A stretch of 64,000 nucleotides of DNA from Elioraea sp. (GTDB lineage Bacteria > Pseudomonadota > Alphaproteobacteria > Acetobacterales > Acetobacteraceae). Shown here piece by piece: positions 1 through 8,988 of the stretch. The notes beneath the pieces were generated by a model that did not search any database, was not told the origin of the DNA, and saw only the letters and a program-made list of their open reading frames with translations. A program made the translations under genes and the position numbers. Location of the stretch: assembly GCF_022842375.1 (NCBI RefSeq), contig NZ_JALHPR010000016.1:38652-102651 (forward strand), given 5' to 3'. How positions within the stretch are numbered: the stretch's first letter is position 1; each line of letters opens with the position of its first letter.

Positions 1-1857
1 GTGGCCGACTGCATCGCCCGCGGCGTGAAGGCCGCGATCATGTTCACCGCTGGCTTCGCCGAGGTAGACGAGGCGGGAGCCGCGGTGCAGGCGCGCTTCA
101 CCGCCGCGGCGAAGGCGGCGGGCATGCGGCTGCTCGGGCCCAACTCGCTCGGCCTCTTCAACGCGCGGCTGGGCTACTACCCGATCTTCTCCTCCAGTTT
201 CGAGAATGGCTGGCCGAACCTGGGCCGTATCGGCATTGCCAGCCAGTCGGGCGCCTACGGCACGCATCTCTTCGCCATCGCGCGTGACCGCCGCCTCGGC
301 ACGCCCGTCCTCGTCACCACCGGCAACGAGGCTGACGTGACGCTGGGCGAAGCGATCGGCTGGCTCGTCGAAGACCCCGACACCGACGTGATCGTTGCGT
401 ATTCGGAAGGCGTTCGCGACGCGCCCTCCTTCCTCGCCGCGATCGAGACGGCGCGTGCGGCGCGCAAGCCCGTGGCGATGATCAAGGTCGGCCGTTCCGC
501 CCTCGGCGCGCGGGCGGCGCAGAGCCATACCGCCTCGATCGCCGGCGACGATGCCGTGACCGATGCCGTGCTGCGCGATGCGGGCGTGCATCGCGCGCGC
601 AACACCGAGGAGCTGCTCGACATCGCCGAGGTGGCGGCGCGTCGCATCTATCCCGTGGGCAACACGCTTGGCGTCGTCACCATCTCGGGTGGGGCCGGCG
701 TGCTGATCTCCGATGCGGCGGAGGCGGTTGGGCTTGCCATGCCACCGATGCCGGCGGAGGCGCAGGCGCGGCTGAAGGCGCTGGTGCCGTTCTGCAACCC
801 GTCCAACCCGGTCGACTGCACCGCGCAGGCGTTCAACGACATGTCGGTGATCGGCCGCTTCGCCGGCAGCATGCTGGGCGACGGGGGATACGCGAGCGCG
901 ATCGCCTTCTTCACCCAGGTCGGCGCTTCGCGCTCCATCGCGCCTTCGTTGCGCGAGCAGCTCGATCGCACCATCGCCGCGTTCCCTGACCGACTGTTCG
1001 TTCTCTCCGTGACGGGCCCGCCGGAGACGATCCGCGCCTGGCAGGATGGCGGCTACCTGGTGTTCGAGGACCCGACGCGGGCGGTGAACGCACTCGCCGC
1101 GATGGGCCGCTTCGGCGAGGCGTTCTGCCGCCTGCCCGCGGCACCGCTGCCGTCGCTCGACGAGCCGGCACTTCCCGCGACATCGCCGGATGAGGCAGGG
1201 GCGAAGCGGCTTCTCGCCGCCATCGGCATCGCCAGCCCTGAGGAGGAGGTGTGCACCACTGCCGACGCCGCAGTCGCGGCGGCCGGGCGCCTGGGCTATC
1301 CGGTGGTGCTGAAGCTCGTCTCGCCCGATGTGCTGCACAAGAGCGAGATCGGCGGCGTCAAGCTCGGGCTTGCCGATGCGGGAGCGGTTCGTTCCGCCCG
1401 GGATGAAATCATCGCCGCTGCCGCGCGTCACGCGCCCTTGGCCCGCGTCACCGGTGTTCTCGTCTCGCCCATGCTCACCGGCGGCGTCGAATGCGTGATC
1501 GGTGTTGCTCGCGACCCCGTGTTCGGCCCCGTTGCGATGGTCGGGCTTGGCGGCATCTTCGTCGAGGTGATGCGCGACGTTGCCTTGCGCCTCTGCCCGT
1601 TCGGCGAGGCGGACGCGGAGGCGATGATCCGTTCCTTGCGCGGCTTCCCGCTGCTCGATGGCGCGCGCGGGCGACCGCGAATGGATGTGCCTGCGCTGGC
1701 TGACGCGCTCTCGCGCCTTTCGCGCTTCGCCGCCGCTGCCGGGCCGAGGCTCGCGGGTGTCGAGGTGAATCCGATCATGGTGCTGCCGAAGGGGCGCGGC
1801 GCCATCGCACTCGATGCCGTCATCACGCTGGAGGAGCACGATGCCACTCGATCCTGA
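1..1857 (+). CDS. ADP-forming acyl-CoA synthetase (acetate-CoA ligase family), 5' partial
   Basis: 618 residues are visible and the gene enters from the left edge; family members are about 700 residues, so much of the N-terminal CoA-binding Rossmann domain is missing. The in-frame GTG at base 1 is not taken as the real start. Seen: the end of the CoA-binding domain (LLGPNSLG near residue 44), a succinyl-CoA-ligase-like middle with AQSHTASIAG near 175 (the phospho-histidine region of this family), and a C-terminal ATP-grasp domain with GYPVVLKLVSPDVLHKSE near 430. By family it interconverts an acyl-CoA and the free acid with ATP or ADP. It heads a catabolic operon and overlaps the next gene by 17 bp, so it probably activates the operon's acid substrate. 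The substrate cannot be read from the sequence. Confidence 0.88.
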   Translation: MADCIARGVKAAIMFTAGFAEVDEAGAAVQARFTAAAKAAGMRLLGPNSLGLFNARLGYYPIFSSSFENGWPNLGRIGIASQSGAYGTHLFAIARDRRLGTPVLVTTGNEADVTLGEAIGWLVEDPDTDVIVAYSEGVRDAPSFLAAIETARAARKPVAMIKVGRSALGARAAQSHTASIAGDDAVTDAVLRDAGVHRARNTEELLDIAEVAARRIYPVGNTLGVVTISGGAGVLISDAAEAVGLAMPPMPAEAQARLKALVPFCNPSNPVDCTAQAFNDMSVIGRFAGSMLGDGGYASAIAFFTQVGASRSIAPSLREQLDRTIAAFPDRLFVLSVTGPPETIRAWQDGGYLVFEDPTRAVNALAAMGRFGEAFCRLPAAPLPSLDEPALPATSPDEAGAKRLLAAIGIASPEEEVCTTADAAVAAAGRLGYPVVLKLVSPDVLHKSEIGGVKLGLADAGAVRSARDEIIAAAARHAPLARVTGVLVSPMLTGGVECVIGVARDPVFGPVAMVGLGGIFVEVMRDVALRLCPFGEADAEAMIRSLRGFPLLDGARGRPRMDVPALADALSRLSRFAAAAGPRLAGVEVNPIMVLPKGRGAIALDAVITLEEHDATRS

Positions 1858-2701
1858 CTGGCTGCTCCGCTACCCGATCCCCGAGGTGAGCGAGACGCGC
1901 ACGCGCAAGGACACGATGCTCTACGCGCTCTCCATCGGCCTCGGGCACGACCCGATGGACGATTGGCAGCGCCGTTTCGTGACAGAACCGAAACTCCTGG
2001 CGTTGCCGACCATGGCCGTCGTGCTCGGCTATCCCGGCTTCTGGCTCGGCAGGCCCGACACGGGGGTGGATGCGACGCGGCTTGTGCATGGCGAGCAGTC
2101 GATCATCCTGCACCGCCCGCTGCCGGTGGAGGGAGCGGTGATTGGCCGCTCGCGCGTGACCGGCCTGGTCGATCGCGGCGCGGGCAAGGGCGCGCTGCTC
2201 TATTCCACGCGCGAGGTGTTCGATGGCGATGGCAACGCGCTCGCCACGCTCGACAGCACGACGTTCCTGCGTGGCGATGGCGGCTTCGGTGGTGCCGCGG
2301 GCCCGGTGAAGCAGCCGCACCCGATCCCCGATCGTGCGCCGGACGCGACGCTCTCGCTCGGTACGCGGCCGGAACAGGCACTGCTCTACCGGCTCAACGG
2401 TGACCTCAACCCCCTGCACGCAGACCCCGCCGTCGCTGCCAAGGCGGGGTTCCCGCGCCCGATCCTGCACGGGCTCTGCACCATGGGGGTGGTGGGCCAC
2501 GCGCTCGTCCGGCTCTGCTGCGCCGGCGCTCCGGAACGGATGCGACGGCTCGACCTTCGCTTCTCGGCCCCCGTGTTCCCGGGCGAAACGATCGTGACGG
2601 AGGTGTGGGAGGAGGGGCCTGGCCGCTTCGCCTTCACCGCGCTGGTGGCCGAGCGCGAGACAATGGTCATCAACAATGGCCTCTGCGAGGTGTCGCCGTG
2701 A
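1841..2701 (+). CDS. MaoC-type (hot-dog fold) enoyl-CoA hydratase
   Basis: 286 residues from ATG 1841 (MPLDPDWLLRYP). An in-frame ATG at 1814 would lie deeper inside the upstream gene, and the typical N-terminus of this family starts at 1841. The C-terminal half carries the R-hydratase signature: YRLNGDLNPLHADPAVAAKAGF followed by PILHGLCTMG, which holds the Asp/His catalytic pair expected of MaoC hydratases. Two hot-dog halves fit the length and resemble eukaryotic-type 2-enoyl-CoA hydratase 2. It probably hydrates an enoyl-CoA intermediate of the pathway encoded by the operon. It overlaps both neighbours, which suggests translational coupling. Confidence 0.86.
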   Translation: MPLDPDWLLRYPIPEVSETRTRKDTMLYALSIGLGHDPMDDWQRRFVTEPKLLALPTMAVVLGYPGFWLGRPDTGVDATRLVHGEQSIILHRPLPVEGAVIGRSRVTGLVDRGAGKGALLYSTREVFDGDGNALATLDSTTFLRGDGGFGGAAGPVKQPHPIPDRAPDATLSLGTRPEQALLYRLNGDLNPLHADPAVAAKAGFPRPILHGLCTMGVVGHALVRLCCAGAPERMRRLDLRFSAPVFPGETIVTEVWEEGPGRFAFTALVAERETMVINNGLCEVSP

Positions 2702-3393
2702 TCGACAAGTTCGTCCGCTCCACAGCGGAGGCGCTCGCGGGCGTGAGGAGCGGGGCGACGATCCTGATCGGCGGGTTCGGCCAGGTGGGAACGCCCAACG
2801 CACTGATCGAGGCGCTGTCGGAGGCTGACCTGCGCGACCTCACCGTCGTCTGCAACAACGCGGGCACGGGAACGCACGGGCTTGCGCGCGTCATGGCCGA
2901 GGGCCGCGTGGCGAAGATCATCTGCTCCTATCCGCGCAGCGCAGGCTCGGTCGTGCTCGAGGAGCTGTACCGCGAGGGCAGGATCGCGCTCGAGATCGTG
3001 CCGCAGGGAACGATCGCGGAACGGTTGCGCGCGGCGTCGGCCGGGCTTGCCGCATTCTACACGCCGACCGGCGTCGGCACGGCACTCGCCGAGGGCAAGG
3101 AGACGCGGGAGTTCGATGGACGCACCTACGTCCTCGAACACGCGCTGAAGGGCGATGTGGCGCTGATCGAGGCCTGGTGCGCGGATCGGTGGGGCAACCT
3201 GACCTATCGCCGCGCAGGCCGGAACTTCAACCCGGTGATGGCGATGGCCGCCGACCTCACGATCGCGCAGACGCAAACCGTGGTGGAGCTCGGCGCCCTC
3301 GACCCCGAGGCGATCGTCACCCCTGGCGTGTTCGTGGACCGTGTCGTGCATATCCCCTACGGTGAGCCGGATCTCGGCAAGCCCCTCTATTGA
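2698..3393 (+). CDS. 3-oxoacid CoA-transferase subunit A (PcaI/ScoA-like)
   Basis: 231 residues. Start GTG 2698 overlaps the upstream stop (GTGA), and the protein then aligns with the usual family N-terminus (VIDKFVRSTAEAL). Family signatures seen: the glycine-rich LIGGFGQVG near residue 22, CNNAGTGTHGLARV, ICSYPRSAG, VPQGTIAERLRA, and a late TPGVFVDRVVHIPYG. The alpha subunit binds the CoA moiety; the catalytic Glu is expected in subunit B, encoded 13 bp downstream. The pair moves CoA from a donor such as succinyl-CoA to a 3-oxoacid, or to another carboxylate. Placement after an acyl-CoA ligase and hydratase suggests CoA activation or recycling in the same catabolic route. It could equally be annotated as 3-oxoadipate CoA-transferase. 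Confidence 0.9.
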   Translation: MIDKFVRSTAEALAGVRSGATILIGGFGQVGTPNALIEALSEADLRDLTVVCNNAGTGTHGLARVMAEGRVAKIICSYPRSAGSVVLEELYREGRIALEIVPQGTIAERLRAASAGLAAFYTPTGVGTALAEGKETREFDGRTYVLEHALKGDVALIEAWCADRWGNLTYRRAGRNFNPVMAMAADLTIAQTQTVVELGALDPEAIVTPGVFVDRVVHIPYGEPDLGKPLY

Positions 3394-3406
3394 TGGGAGT
3401 GGACCG

Positions 3407-4066
3407 ATGGACGCGATCATTGACGCAAAGCCGCTGAACCGCCCGCAGATGGCAGCGCGCGTGGCCGCCGACATTCCCGAGGGCTGGGTGGTCAATCTCG
3501 GCATCGGCATCCCCACCCTGGTGGCTGACCATGTGCCCGAGGATCGCGAGGTGATCTTCCACAGCGAGAACGGCGTCATCGGTGTCGGGGCCGCGCCGGC
3601 GGACGATGCGCGCGACCCGTGGCTGATCAATGCCGGCAAGCAGCACATCACGCTGCGCGCGGGCGGCGCCTATATGCACCACGCCGACAGCTTCGCGCTG
3701 ATCCGCGGCGGGCATCTCGACCTCTGCGTGCTCGGCGCCTTCGAGGTGGCGGTGAACGGCGACATCGCGAACTGGTCGACCGGCGCAAACGAGAAGGCAC
3801 CGGCCGTCGGTGGAGCGATGGATCTCGCCGCTGGTGCCAGGCGACTCTGGGCGGTGATGGAGCACACGACGAAGGATGGCCGCGCGCGGCTCGTGCAGCG
3901 CTGCTCCTACCCGCTGACCGCGCTCGGTGCGGTCAAGCGTATCTACACCAACCTCGCGGTGATCGACGTAGCACCCCACGGTTTCGTCGTGCGCGAGATG
4001 ATCGCGGGCATGACGCTCGACGCATTGCAGGCGCGGAGCGACGCGAAGCTCCACCTTCCGGCATGA
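3407..4066 (+). CDS. 3-oxoacid CoA-transferase subunit B (PcaJ/ScoB-like)
   Basis: 219 residues. ATG 3407 is preceded by GGGAG at 3395-3399. An upstream in-frame ATG at 3341 would overlap subunit A and add unrelated residues. Seen: NLGIGIPTLVADHVP near residue 36 and FHSENGVIGVG near 53, which contains the catalytic Glu of the ENG motif that forms the glutamyl-CoA thioester. AVGGAMDLAAGARRLW and later conserved blocks are also intact. Together with subunit A it forms the heteromeric transferase. The stop overlaps the next start (ATGA at 4063). Confidence 0.9.
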   Translation: MDAIIDAKPLNRPQMAARVAADIPEGWVVNLGIGIPTLVADHVPEDREVIFHSENGVIGVGAAPADDARDPWLINAGKQHITLRAGGAYMHHADSFALIRGGHLDLCVLGAFEVAVNGDIANWSTGANEKAPAVGGAMDLAAGARRLWAVMEHTTKDGRARLVQRCSYPLTALGAVKRIYTNLAVIDVAPHGFVVREMIAGMTLDALQARSDAKLHLPA

Positions 4067-5175
4067 CGGCCCCAGATGCGATGGGCGTGGCGGATGATCG
4101 CGCCGACGGCATCCGCCTGCTGCGCGACAGCGCTGCGGCAATCGTCCCGCGCGGTGGCCCGCTCGGGCGCATCCGCGCGCTGCGTGACACCGAGGCGGGG
4201 TTCGACCGCGCCGTTCTCGGCGAGATGGGGGCGTTTGGCTGGCTCGGCCTTCGCGTGGCGGATGAGGCGGGCGGTGTCGGGCTTGGCATGGCAGAGCTCT
4301 GCGCCCTGGCCGAGGAGATGGGACACGGGCTGGCGCCGGAGCCGCTCGTCGCGGTTGCTGCCATCGCCGCCCCCCTGGTGCCGGAGGAGGATGTGATCGC
4401 CGGCGTGCGCGTGCTGCTGCCTGCCTGGGCCGAGCGGCCGCACACGCTTGACCCCGCCGGCACGACGATGGCCGCGATCGATGGCGCGACGCTGCGCGTG
4501 ACAGGGCGAAAGATCGCCATTCCGATGGCAGCGGGGGCGGATGGCTTCCTGGTCACGGCGCGGGAGGGCGATGCGCTCTCCGTCGTCATCGTCGAGAACG
4601 GCGCGCCTGGCGTCACGCTCACGGTCGAAGCCACCGTCGATGGCGGGCACATGGGAACGCTCACGCTCGAGGCGGCACGCTGCGTGCGCGTGGCCGAGGA
4701 TGCCGGGCCCCGCATCGCGCGGCTGCTCGACGAGGCGGCGGTGGCGACGGCCGCCGAGCTCGTCGGCGTGATGGACCGTGCATTCGCGCTGACGCTCGAC
4801 TATCTCGGCACGCGCCAGCAATTCGGCAAGCCGATCGGGTCGTTCCAGGTGCTGCAGCACCGCGCGGCCGACCTCAAGATCCAGATCGAGCTCTCCCGTG
4901 CGGCGGTGGGCCATGCAGCGGCGGTGTGCGATGCGTCCGCGCCCGCGGCGCAACGATCCGCCGCCGTATCGCTCGCGAAGGCGCGGGCATCGGATGCGGC
5001 GATGCTCGTCACCCGGCAGGCGATCCATCTCCATGGCGGCATCGGCTATACCGACGAGGCGGATATCGGCCTGTTCCTCCGCCGCGCCATGGTTTTGGCC
5101 GCGAGCTGCGGTACGGCCGCGGCGCATCGCCGCCGCTATGCCGCCGCCGCACCGCCGCTGGATCTTGACGCATGA
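4063..5175 (+). CDS. acyl-CoA dehydrogenase
   Basis: 370 residues. The start ATG 4063 overlaps the upstream stop (ATGA); ATG 4081 is an alternative. N-terminal helical domain: FDRAVLGEMGAFGWLGLRVADEAGG. The C-terminal domain has LDYLGTRQQFGKPIGSFQVLQHRAADLKI in two blocks and HLHGGIGYTDEADIGLFLRRA, typical of the FAD-dependent family. It is slightly shorter than the second dehydrogenase of this operon. Such short-plus-long pairs often form heteromers in steroid and ring-degradation pathways; whether these two do is inference. Expected reaction: alpha,beta-desaturation of an acyl-CoA, passing electrons to ETF. Confidence 0.88.
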   Translation: MTAPDAMGVADDRADGIRLLRDSAAAIVPRGGPLGRIRALRDTEAGFDRAVLGEMGAFGWLGLRVADEAGGVGLGMAELCALAEEMGHGLAPEPLVAVAAIAAPLVPEEDVIAGVRVLLPAWAERPHTLDPAGTTMAAIDGATLRVTGRKIAIPMAAGADGFLVTAREGDALSVVIVENGAPGVTLTVEATVDGGHMGTLTLEAARCVRVAEDAGPRIARLLDEAAVATAAELVGVMDRAFALTLDYLGTRQQFGKPIGSFQVLQHRAADLKIQIELSRAAVGHAAAVCDASAPAAQRSAAVSLAKARASDAAMLVTRQAIHLHGGIGYTDEADIGLFLRRAMVLAASCGTAAAHRRRYAAAAPPLDLDA

Positions 5176-5945
5176 TCGCGACGGAGCCCGTGATCGTGTC
5201 GCGTGACGGTGCGATCGTCACGCTCACGCTGAACTGGCCTGAGCGGCGCAATGCCCTCTCCGTCGCAATGCGGCACCGGCTCGCCGATGCGATCGAGGAG
5301 GCGGAGGCTGACCGGTCGGTGCGAGCGCTCATTCTCACCGGCACGGGCGAGCATTTCTGCGCCGGCGGCGACCTCACCGGCATGCATGTCGAGAGCGTCG
5401 CCGAGGGGCGGGAGCGGATGCGCCATGCGCACCGGCTCATCCGCCTGATGGTCGGCGCGCGCATGCCCATCGTCGCTGCCATCGAGGGGTGGTGCGCAGG
5501 GGCCGGTATCTCGCTCGCCTGCGCGTCGGATCATGTCGTTGCGGGGGCAGAGGCGAAGTTCCTCGCGAGCTTCGGCAAGGTCGGCCTGCTGCCCGACCTC
5601 GGGCTTCTGCACACGCTGCCCGCGCGCGTCGGCCAGGCGCGGGCGCGTGAGATGCTGCTGTTCGCCGAGGCGCTTGACGCGCCGCGTGCCGAAGCCGTCG
5701 GCCTGGCTGACCGCGTGGTGCCGTCGGGCACGGCACTCGCGGTCGCGCGCGAGCGAGCCGCGGTGCTCGGTGCGCTGGCGCCGATGACGCTGGCCTTGAC
5801 GAAGGCGGTGCTGGCCGACGGACTGGAGGAGGCGTTGGCGCGCGAGCGTGACCTGCAATCGGCGCTCTATCTCACGCCTGACCATGCCGAGGGCAAGGCG
5901 GCGTTCCTGGAGAAGCGCCCACCCCGTTTCGGAGAAGGATCGTAG
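5172..5945 (+). CDS. enoyl-CoA hydratase/isomerase family protein
   Basis: 257 residues, crotonase fold. ATG 5172 overlaps the preceding stop. Seen: NWPERRNALSVAMRHRL, the oxyanion-hole region FCAGGDLTGM near residue 59, AIEGWCAGAGISLACASD near 100, and FGKVGLLPDLGLLHTLP near 130, which carries an Asp rather than the second Glu of classical hydratases. Because of that substitution it could be an isomerase or another crotonase activity rather than a strict hydratase. It sits between two acyl-CoA dehydrogenase genes in a beta-oxidation-like operon. Confidence 0.85.
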   Translation: MIATEPVIVSRDGAIVTLTLNWPERRNALSVAMRHRLADAIEEAEADRSVRALILTGTGEHFCAGGDLTGMHVESVAEGRERMRHAHRLIRLMVGARMPIVAAIEGWCAGAGISLACASDHVVAGAEAKFLASFGKVGLLPDLGLLHTLPARVGQARAREMLLFAEALDAPRAEAVGLADRVVPSGTALAVARERAAVLGALAPMTLALTKAVLADGLEEALARERDLQSALYLTPDHAEGKAAFLEKRPPRFGEGS

Positions 5946-5946
5946 C

Positions 5947-7116
5947 ATGAACGAGATGATACGTTCCGAGCCAGGCGACCTGGACGCGCTTCCCGACGAT
6001 GCCTTCCGCGCCCATGTGCGCGCCTGGGTGCAGGCGAGCTGCCCGCCCGAGCTGCGCCACCCGCCGAAGCGGCTGCACTGGTCCGAGACGAAGCCCTGGT
6101 ACATGGCGCTCGCCAAGCAAGGCTGGCTGGCGCCTGGCTGGCCGCGCGAGCATGGGGGCCTGGGCCTGTCGCCCGCCAAGCAGATCATCTTCATCGAGGA
6201 GATCGAGCGTCACGGCGCGCCCCGCACCAACGACATGGGTGTGACGATGATCGGCCCGCTCCTCATCCGCTACGGCACCGATGCGCAGCGGGAACGGTTC
6301 CTGCCGCGCATCCTCGCCGGCGAGGACATCTGGTGTCAGGGCTACTCCGAGCCCAACGCAGGCTCCGATCTCGCGAGCCTGCGGACCGAGGCCGTGCTGG
6401 AGGGCGACCACTACGTCGTCAACGGGTCCAAGATCTGGACGACGCTTGCCGATGACGCGAACTGGATCTTCCTGCTCGTGCGCACCGACCGCGCCGCGAA
6501 GAAGCAGGACGGGATCTCGTTCCTGCTGGCGCCGATGGACAGCCCCGGCATCATCGTGCGCCCCATCGTCACGCTCGACCGGCATGACGAGTTCTGCGAG
6601 GTGTTCTTCGACAACGTGCACGTGCCGGCCGGGAACCTGGTGGGAGAGCCCAACAAGGGCTGGTCGATGGCCAAGGCGCTGCTCGGCTTCGAGCGCATCT
6701 TCCTTGGCTCGCCCAAGCAATCGACCTACGCGCTGGCCAAGCTCGCGCAGGTGGCCGAGCACATGGGCGTGGCCGACGACCCCGTGTTCGCCGACCGGTT
6801 CACGCGGCTGCGCATGGACCTCGACGACCTGAAGGCACTCTACGAGACGCAGGTGGCGAAGCTTCGCCGCGGCGAGGAGCTTGGCCCCGACGTTTCGATG
6901 CTGAAGGTGTGGCAGAGCGAACTCTACCAGCGCATCGCCGAGACGGCGTTCGAGATCGCCGGCGAGGAGGGCGTGATGCTGAACCCGATCGGCGGCAACC
7001 GCGCGCTGAACCCGGCGGCCGCGTTCATCCAGAGCCGTGTCGTCTCGATCTATGGCGGATCGAACGAGATCCAGCGCAACATCATCGCCAAGAACGTTTT
7101 GGGACTGCCGGGGTAG
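5947..7116 (+). CDS. acyl-CoA dehydrogenase (second of the operon)
   Basis: 389 residues. ATG 5947 (MNEMIRSEPG) lies 1 bp after the upstream stop, with GGAGAAGG at about 5932-5939 as ribosome binding site. Seen: the FAD/substrate signature GYSEPNAGSDLASLRTEAV near residue 135, KIWTTLADDANWIFLLVRT, and the C-terminal SIYGGSNEIQRNIIAKNVLG, a canonical end for this family. It would desaturate an acyl-CoA. With the shorter paralogue encoded upstream it may form a mixed complex, although two independent enzymes are also possible. Confidence 0.9.
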   Translation: MNEMIRSEPGDLDALPDDAFRAHVRAWVQASCPPELRHPPKRLHWSETKPWYMALAKQGWLAPGWPREHGGLGLSPAKQIIFIEEIERHGAPRTNDMGVTMIGPLLIRYGTDAQRERFLPRILAGEDIWCQGYSEPNAGSDLASLRTEAVLEGDHYVVNGSKIWTTLADDANWIFLLVRTDRAAKKQDGISFLLAPMDSPGIIVRPIVTLDRHDEFCEVFFDNVHVPAGNLVGEPNKGWSMAKALLGFERIFLGSPKQSTYALAKLAQVAEHMGVADDPVFADRFTRLRMDLDDLKALYETQVAKLRRGEELGPDVSMLKVWQSELYQRIAETAFEIAGEEGVMLNPIGGNRALNPAAAFIQSRVVSIYGGSNEIQRNIIAKNVLGLPG

Positions 7117-7124
7117 GAACGATC

Positions 7125-8522
7125 ATGACACAGCTTTGGGCGCTATCCGCGGCCGCGCAGGCGCACGCCATCCGCACGCGCAGCGTCAGTGCGCGCGAGG
7201 TCGTCTCTGCCGTCCTGGCGCGGCATGCGGCGACGCATCGCGCGATCAACGCCGTCATCGAGATGCGCGCCGACGAGGCACTCGCCGCCGCCGATGCGGC
7301 GGACGCGGCCGTTGCGCGCGGCGAGATGCTGGGGCCGCTGCATGGCGTTCCCGTCACCATCAAGGTGAATATCGACCAGGCAGGCTACGCCACCACCAAC
7401 GGTGTCGTTGCGTTCAAGGACCAGATCGCGGCGGGCGACAGCCCCGTCGTCGCCAATCTCCGCCGCGCCGGCGCGATCCCAATGGGACGGACGAACACGC
7501 CCGCCTTCAGCTACCGCTTCTTCACCGACAATGCGCTGCACGGCCGCACGCTGAACCCGCGCAACCCGGCGCTCACGCCTGGCGGATCGTCGGGCGGTGC
7601 GTCGGCCTCGGTTGCCGTCGGTGTCGGCTCGATCGCGCATGGCAACGATCTCGGCGGCTCGATCCGCTATCCTGCCTATGCGGTCGGCGTTGCCGGCATC
7701 CGCCCGAGCTTCGGGCGCGTGCCGGCGTTCAACGGCACGTCACCGGAGGAGCGGCCGATCACGCTACAGATGATGAGCGTGCAGGGCCCGCTTGCGCGGA
7801 CGGTTGGCGACCTTCGCCTCGGCCTTGACGCGATGGCGCAGCCTGATGCGCGCGACCCCTGGTACGCTCCCGCGCCGCTCGATCTTCCACTCCCGCCGCG
7901 GCCCTGGCGCATCGCCTTCTCGACGCTCGGCGCCGATGCCCCCGTCGCTGCCGCGCTCCGCCAGGCTGCTGCCTGGCTCGCTGATGCCGGCTGTGCGGTC
8001 GAGGAGATCTCGCTGCCGCGCTTCGAGGAGGCGGCTGAACTCTGGCGCGGCCTGATCATGACGGAGGGTGATCGTGCCATGGTGCCGATCATCGAGAAAT
8101 ACGGCGATGCGGGGCTCAAGGCGGCCTATGGCGGGTGGGCCGCGAACGTGTCGCCGCTCGACGCCACGGCCTTCGCGGTCGGGCTCGCGAAGCGCACGGC
8201 GATCTGGCGGGAGTGGAGCGTGTTCCTCTCGGCCTATGCCGCGGCGTTGCTGCCCGTCTCGCTCGAACCACCCTTCCCGCAGGACCTCGACCAGCTTGGG
8301 GCGGAGGGTGGTGCGCGCATCCTTCGCGCGCAGGCGCCGCTCTACGTGTTCAACCTGCTCGGCCTTCCTGGCCTCTCTGTGCCGACGGCAACCGTGCATG
8401 AGGCCATCCCGCTTGGCGTGCAGATCGTCGCCGCCCGGTTCCGCGAGGACATCTGCCTGACCTTGGGCGAGATCATCGAGGCGCGGGCGGGCGTGACGGC
8501 GCCGATCGATCCGGTATCATGA
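7125..8522 (+). CDS. amidase (amidase-signature family)
   Basis: 465 residues from ATG 7125, 8 bp after the upstream stop. The catalytic Ser-cisSer-Lys set is visible: Lys in LHGVPVTIKVNID near residue 82, and the serines in TPGGSSGGASASVAVG and NDLGGSIRYPAYAVG. Family members hydrolyse amides to acid plus ammonia. As last gene of the CoA-pathway operon it may release the acid that the operon's ligase or transferase then activates. The true substrate is unknown. Confidence 0.9.
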   Translation: MTQLWALSAAAQAHAIRTRSVSAREVVSAVLARHAATHRAINAVIEMRADEALAAADAADAAVARGEMLGPLHGVPVTIKVNIDQAGYATTNGVVAFKDQIAAGDSPVVANLRRAGAIPMGRTNTPAFSYRFFTDNALHGRTLNPRNPALTPGGSSGGASASVAVGVGSIAHGNDLGGSIRYPAYAVGVAGIRPSFGRVPAFNGTSPEERPITLQMMSVQGPLARTVGDLRLGLDAMAQPDARDPWYAPAPLDLPLPPRPWRIAFSTLGADAPVAAALRQAAAWLADAGCAVEEISLPRFEEAAELWRGLIMTEGDRAMVPIIEKYGDAGLKAAYGGWAANVSPLDATAFAVGLAKRTAIWREWSVFLSAYAAALLPVSLEPPFPQDLDQLGAEGGARILRAQAPLYVFNLLGLPGLSVPTATVHEAIPLGVQIVAARFREDICLTLGEIIEARAGVTAPIDPVS

Positions 8523-8553
8523 CGGACGGCACCATCACCGGGGGACCATCCGC

Positions 8554-8988
8554 ATGACACGCATCGCCTTTCTCGCTGCCGCAGCGCTCGTGGCGTTTCC
8601 CGCGCTTGCGCAGAACAGCGTCGTCTCGACGCCGCGCGCGCCTGCCGCGATCGGCCCCTACAGCCAGGCCATCATGGCGGGCAACACGCTCTACCTCGCC
8701 GGTCAGATCGCGATCGATCCGGCGACGAACCAGGTGAAGGCCGGCACGATCGAGGAGGAGACGAAGCTCGTCCTCGACAACCTCAAGGCCGTTCTCGAGG
8801 CGGCGGGGATGACGATGGCGAACGTGGTTTCGACCACGGTGTTCATGGCCGACCTGAACGAGTTCCCGCGCATGAATGGCGTCTACGCGACGTATTTCCC
8901 CGCCAACCCACCCGCCCGCGCCACGGTGCAGGTCGCAAGGCTGCCCCGCGACGTCAAAATTGAGATTGCAGCAATCGCGGTAAAGTAA
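8554..8988 (+). CDS. RidA/YjgF-family protein with export signal
   Basis: 144 residues. A Sec-type signal is clear: MTRIAFLAAAALVAFPALAQ with an ALA-type cleavage site near residue 19. The remaining ~124 residues form a full RidA/TdcF domain: AAIGPYSQAIMAGNTLYLAGQ, and the conserved Arg in PPARATVQVARLP. Cytosolic RidA hydrolyses reactive enamine/imine intermediates. An exported version implies periplasmic action, for which the sequence gives no substrate. It lies 31 bp downstream of the amidase, possibly in the same transcript. Confidence 0.88.
   Translation: MTRIAFLAAAALVAFPALAQNSVVSTPRAPAAIGPYSQAIMAGNTLYLAGQIAIDPATNQVKAGTIEEETKLVLDNLKAVLEAAGMTMANVVSTTVFMADLNEFPRMNGVYATYFPANPPARATVQVARLPRDVKIEIAAIAVK

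Noticed and set aside
1..3. GTG at base 1 as a true start codon
   Set aside because: The visible protein begins inside a CoA-binding domain, so the gene starts upstream of the window.
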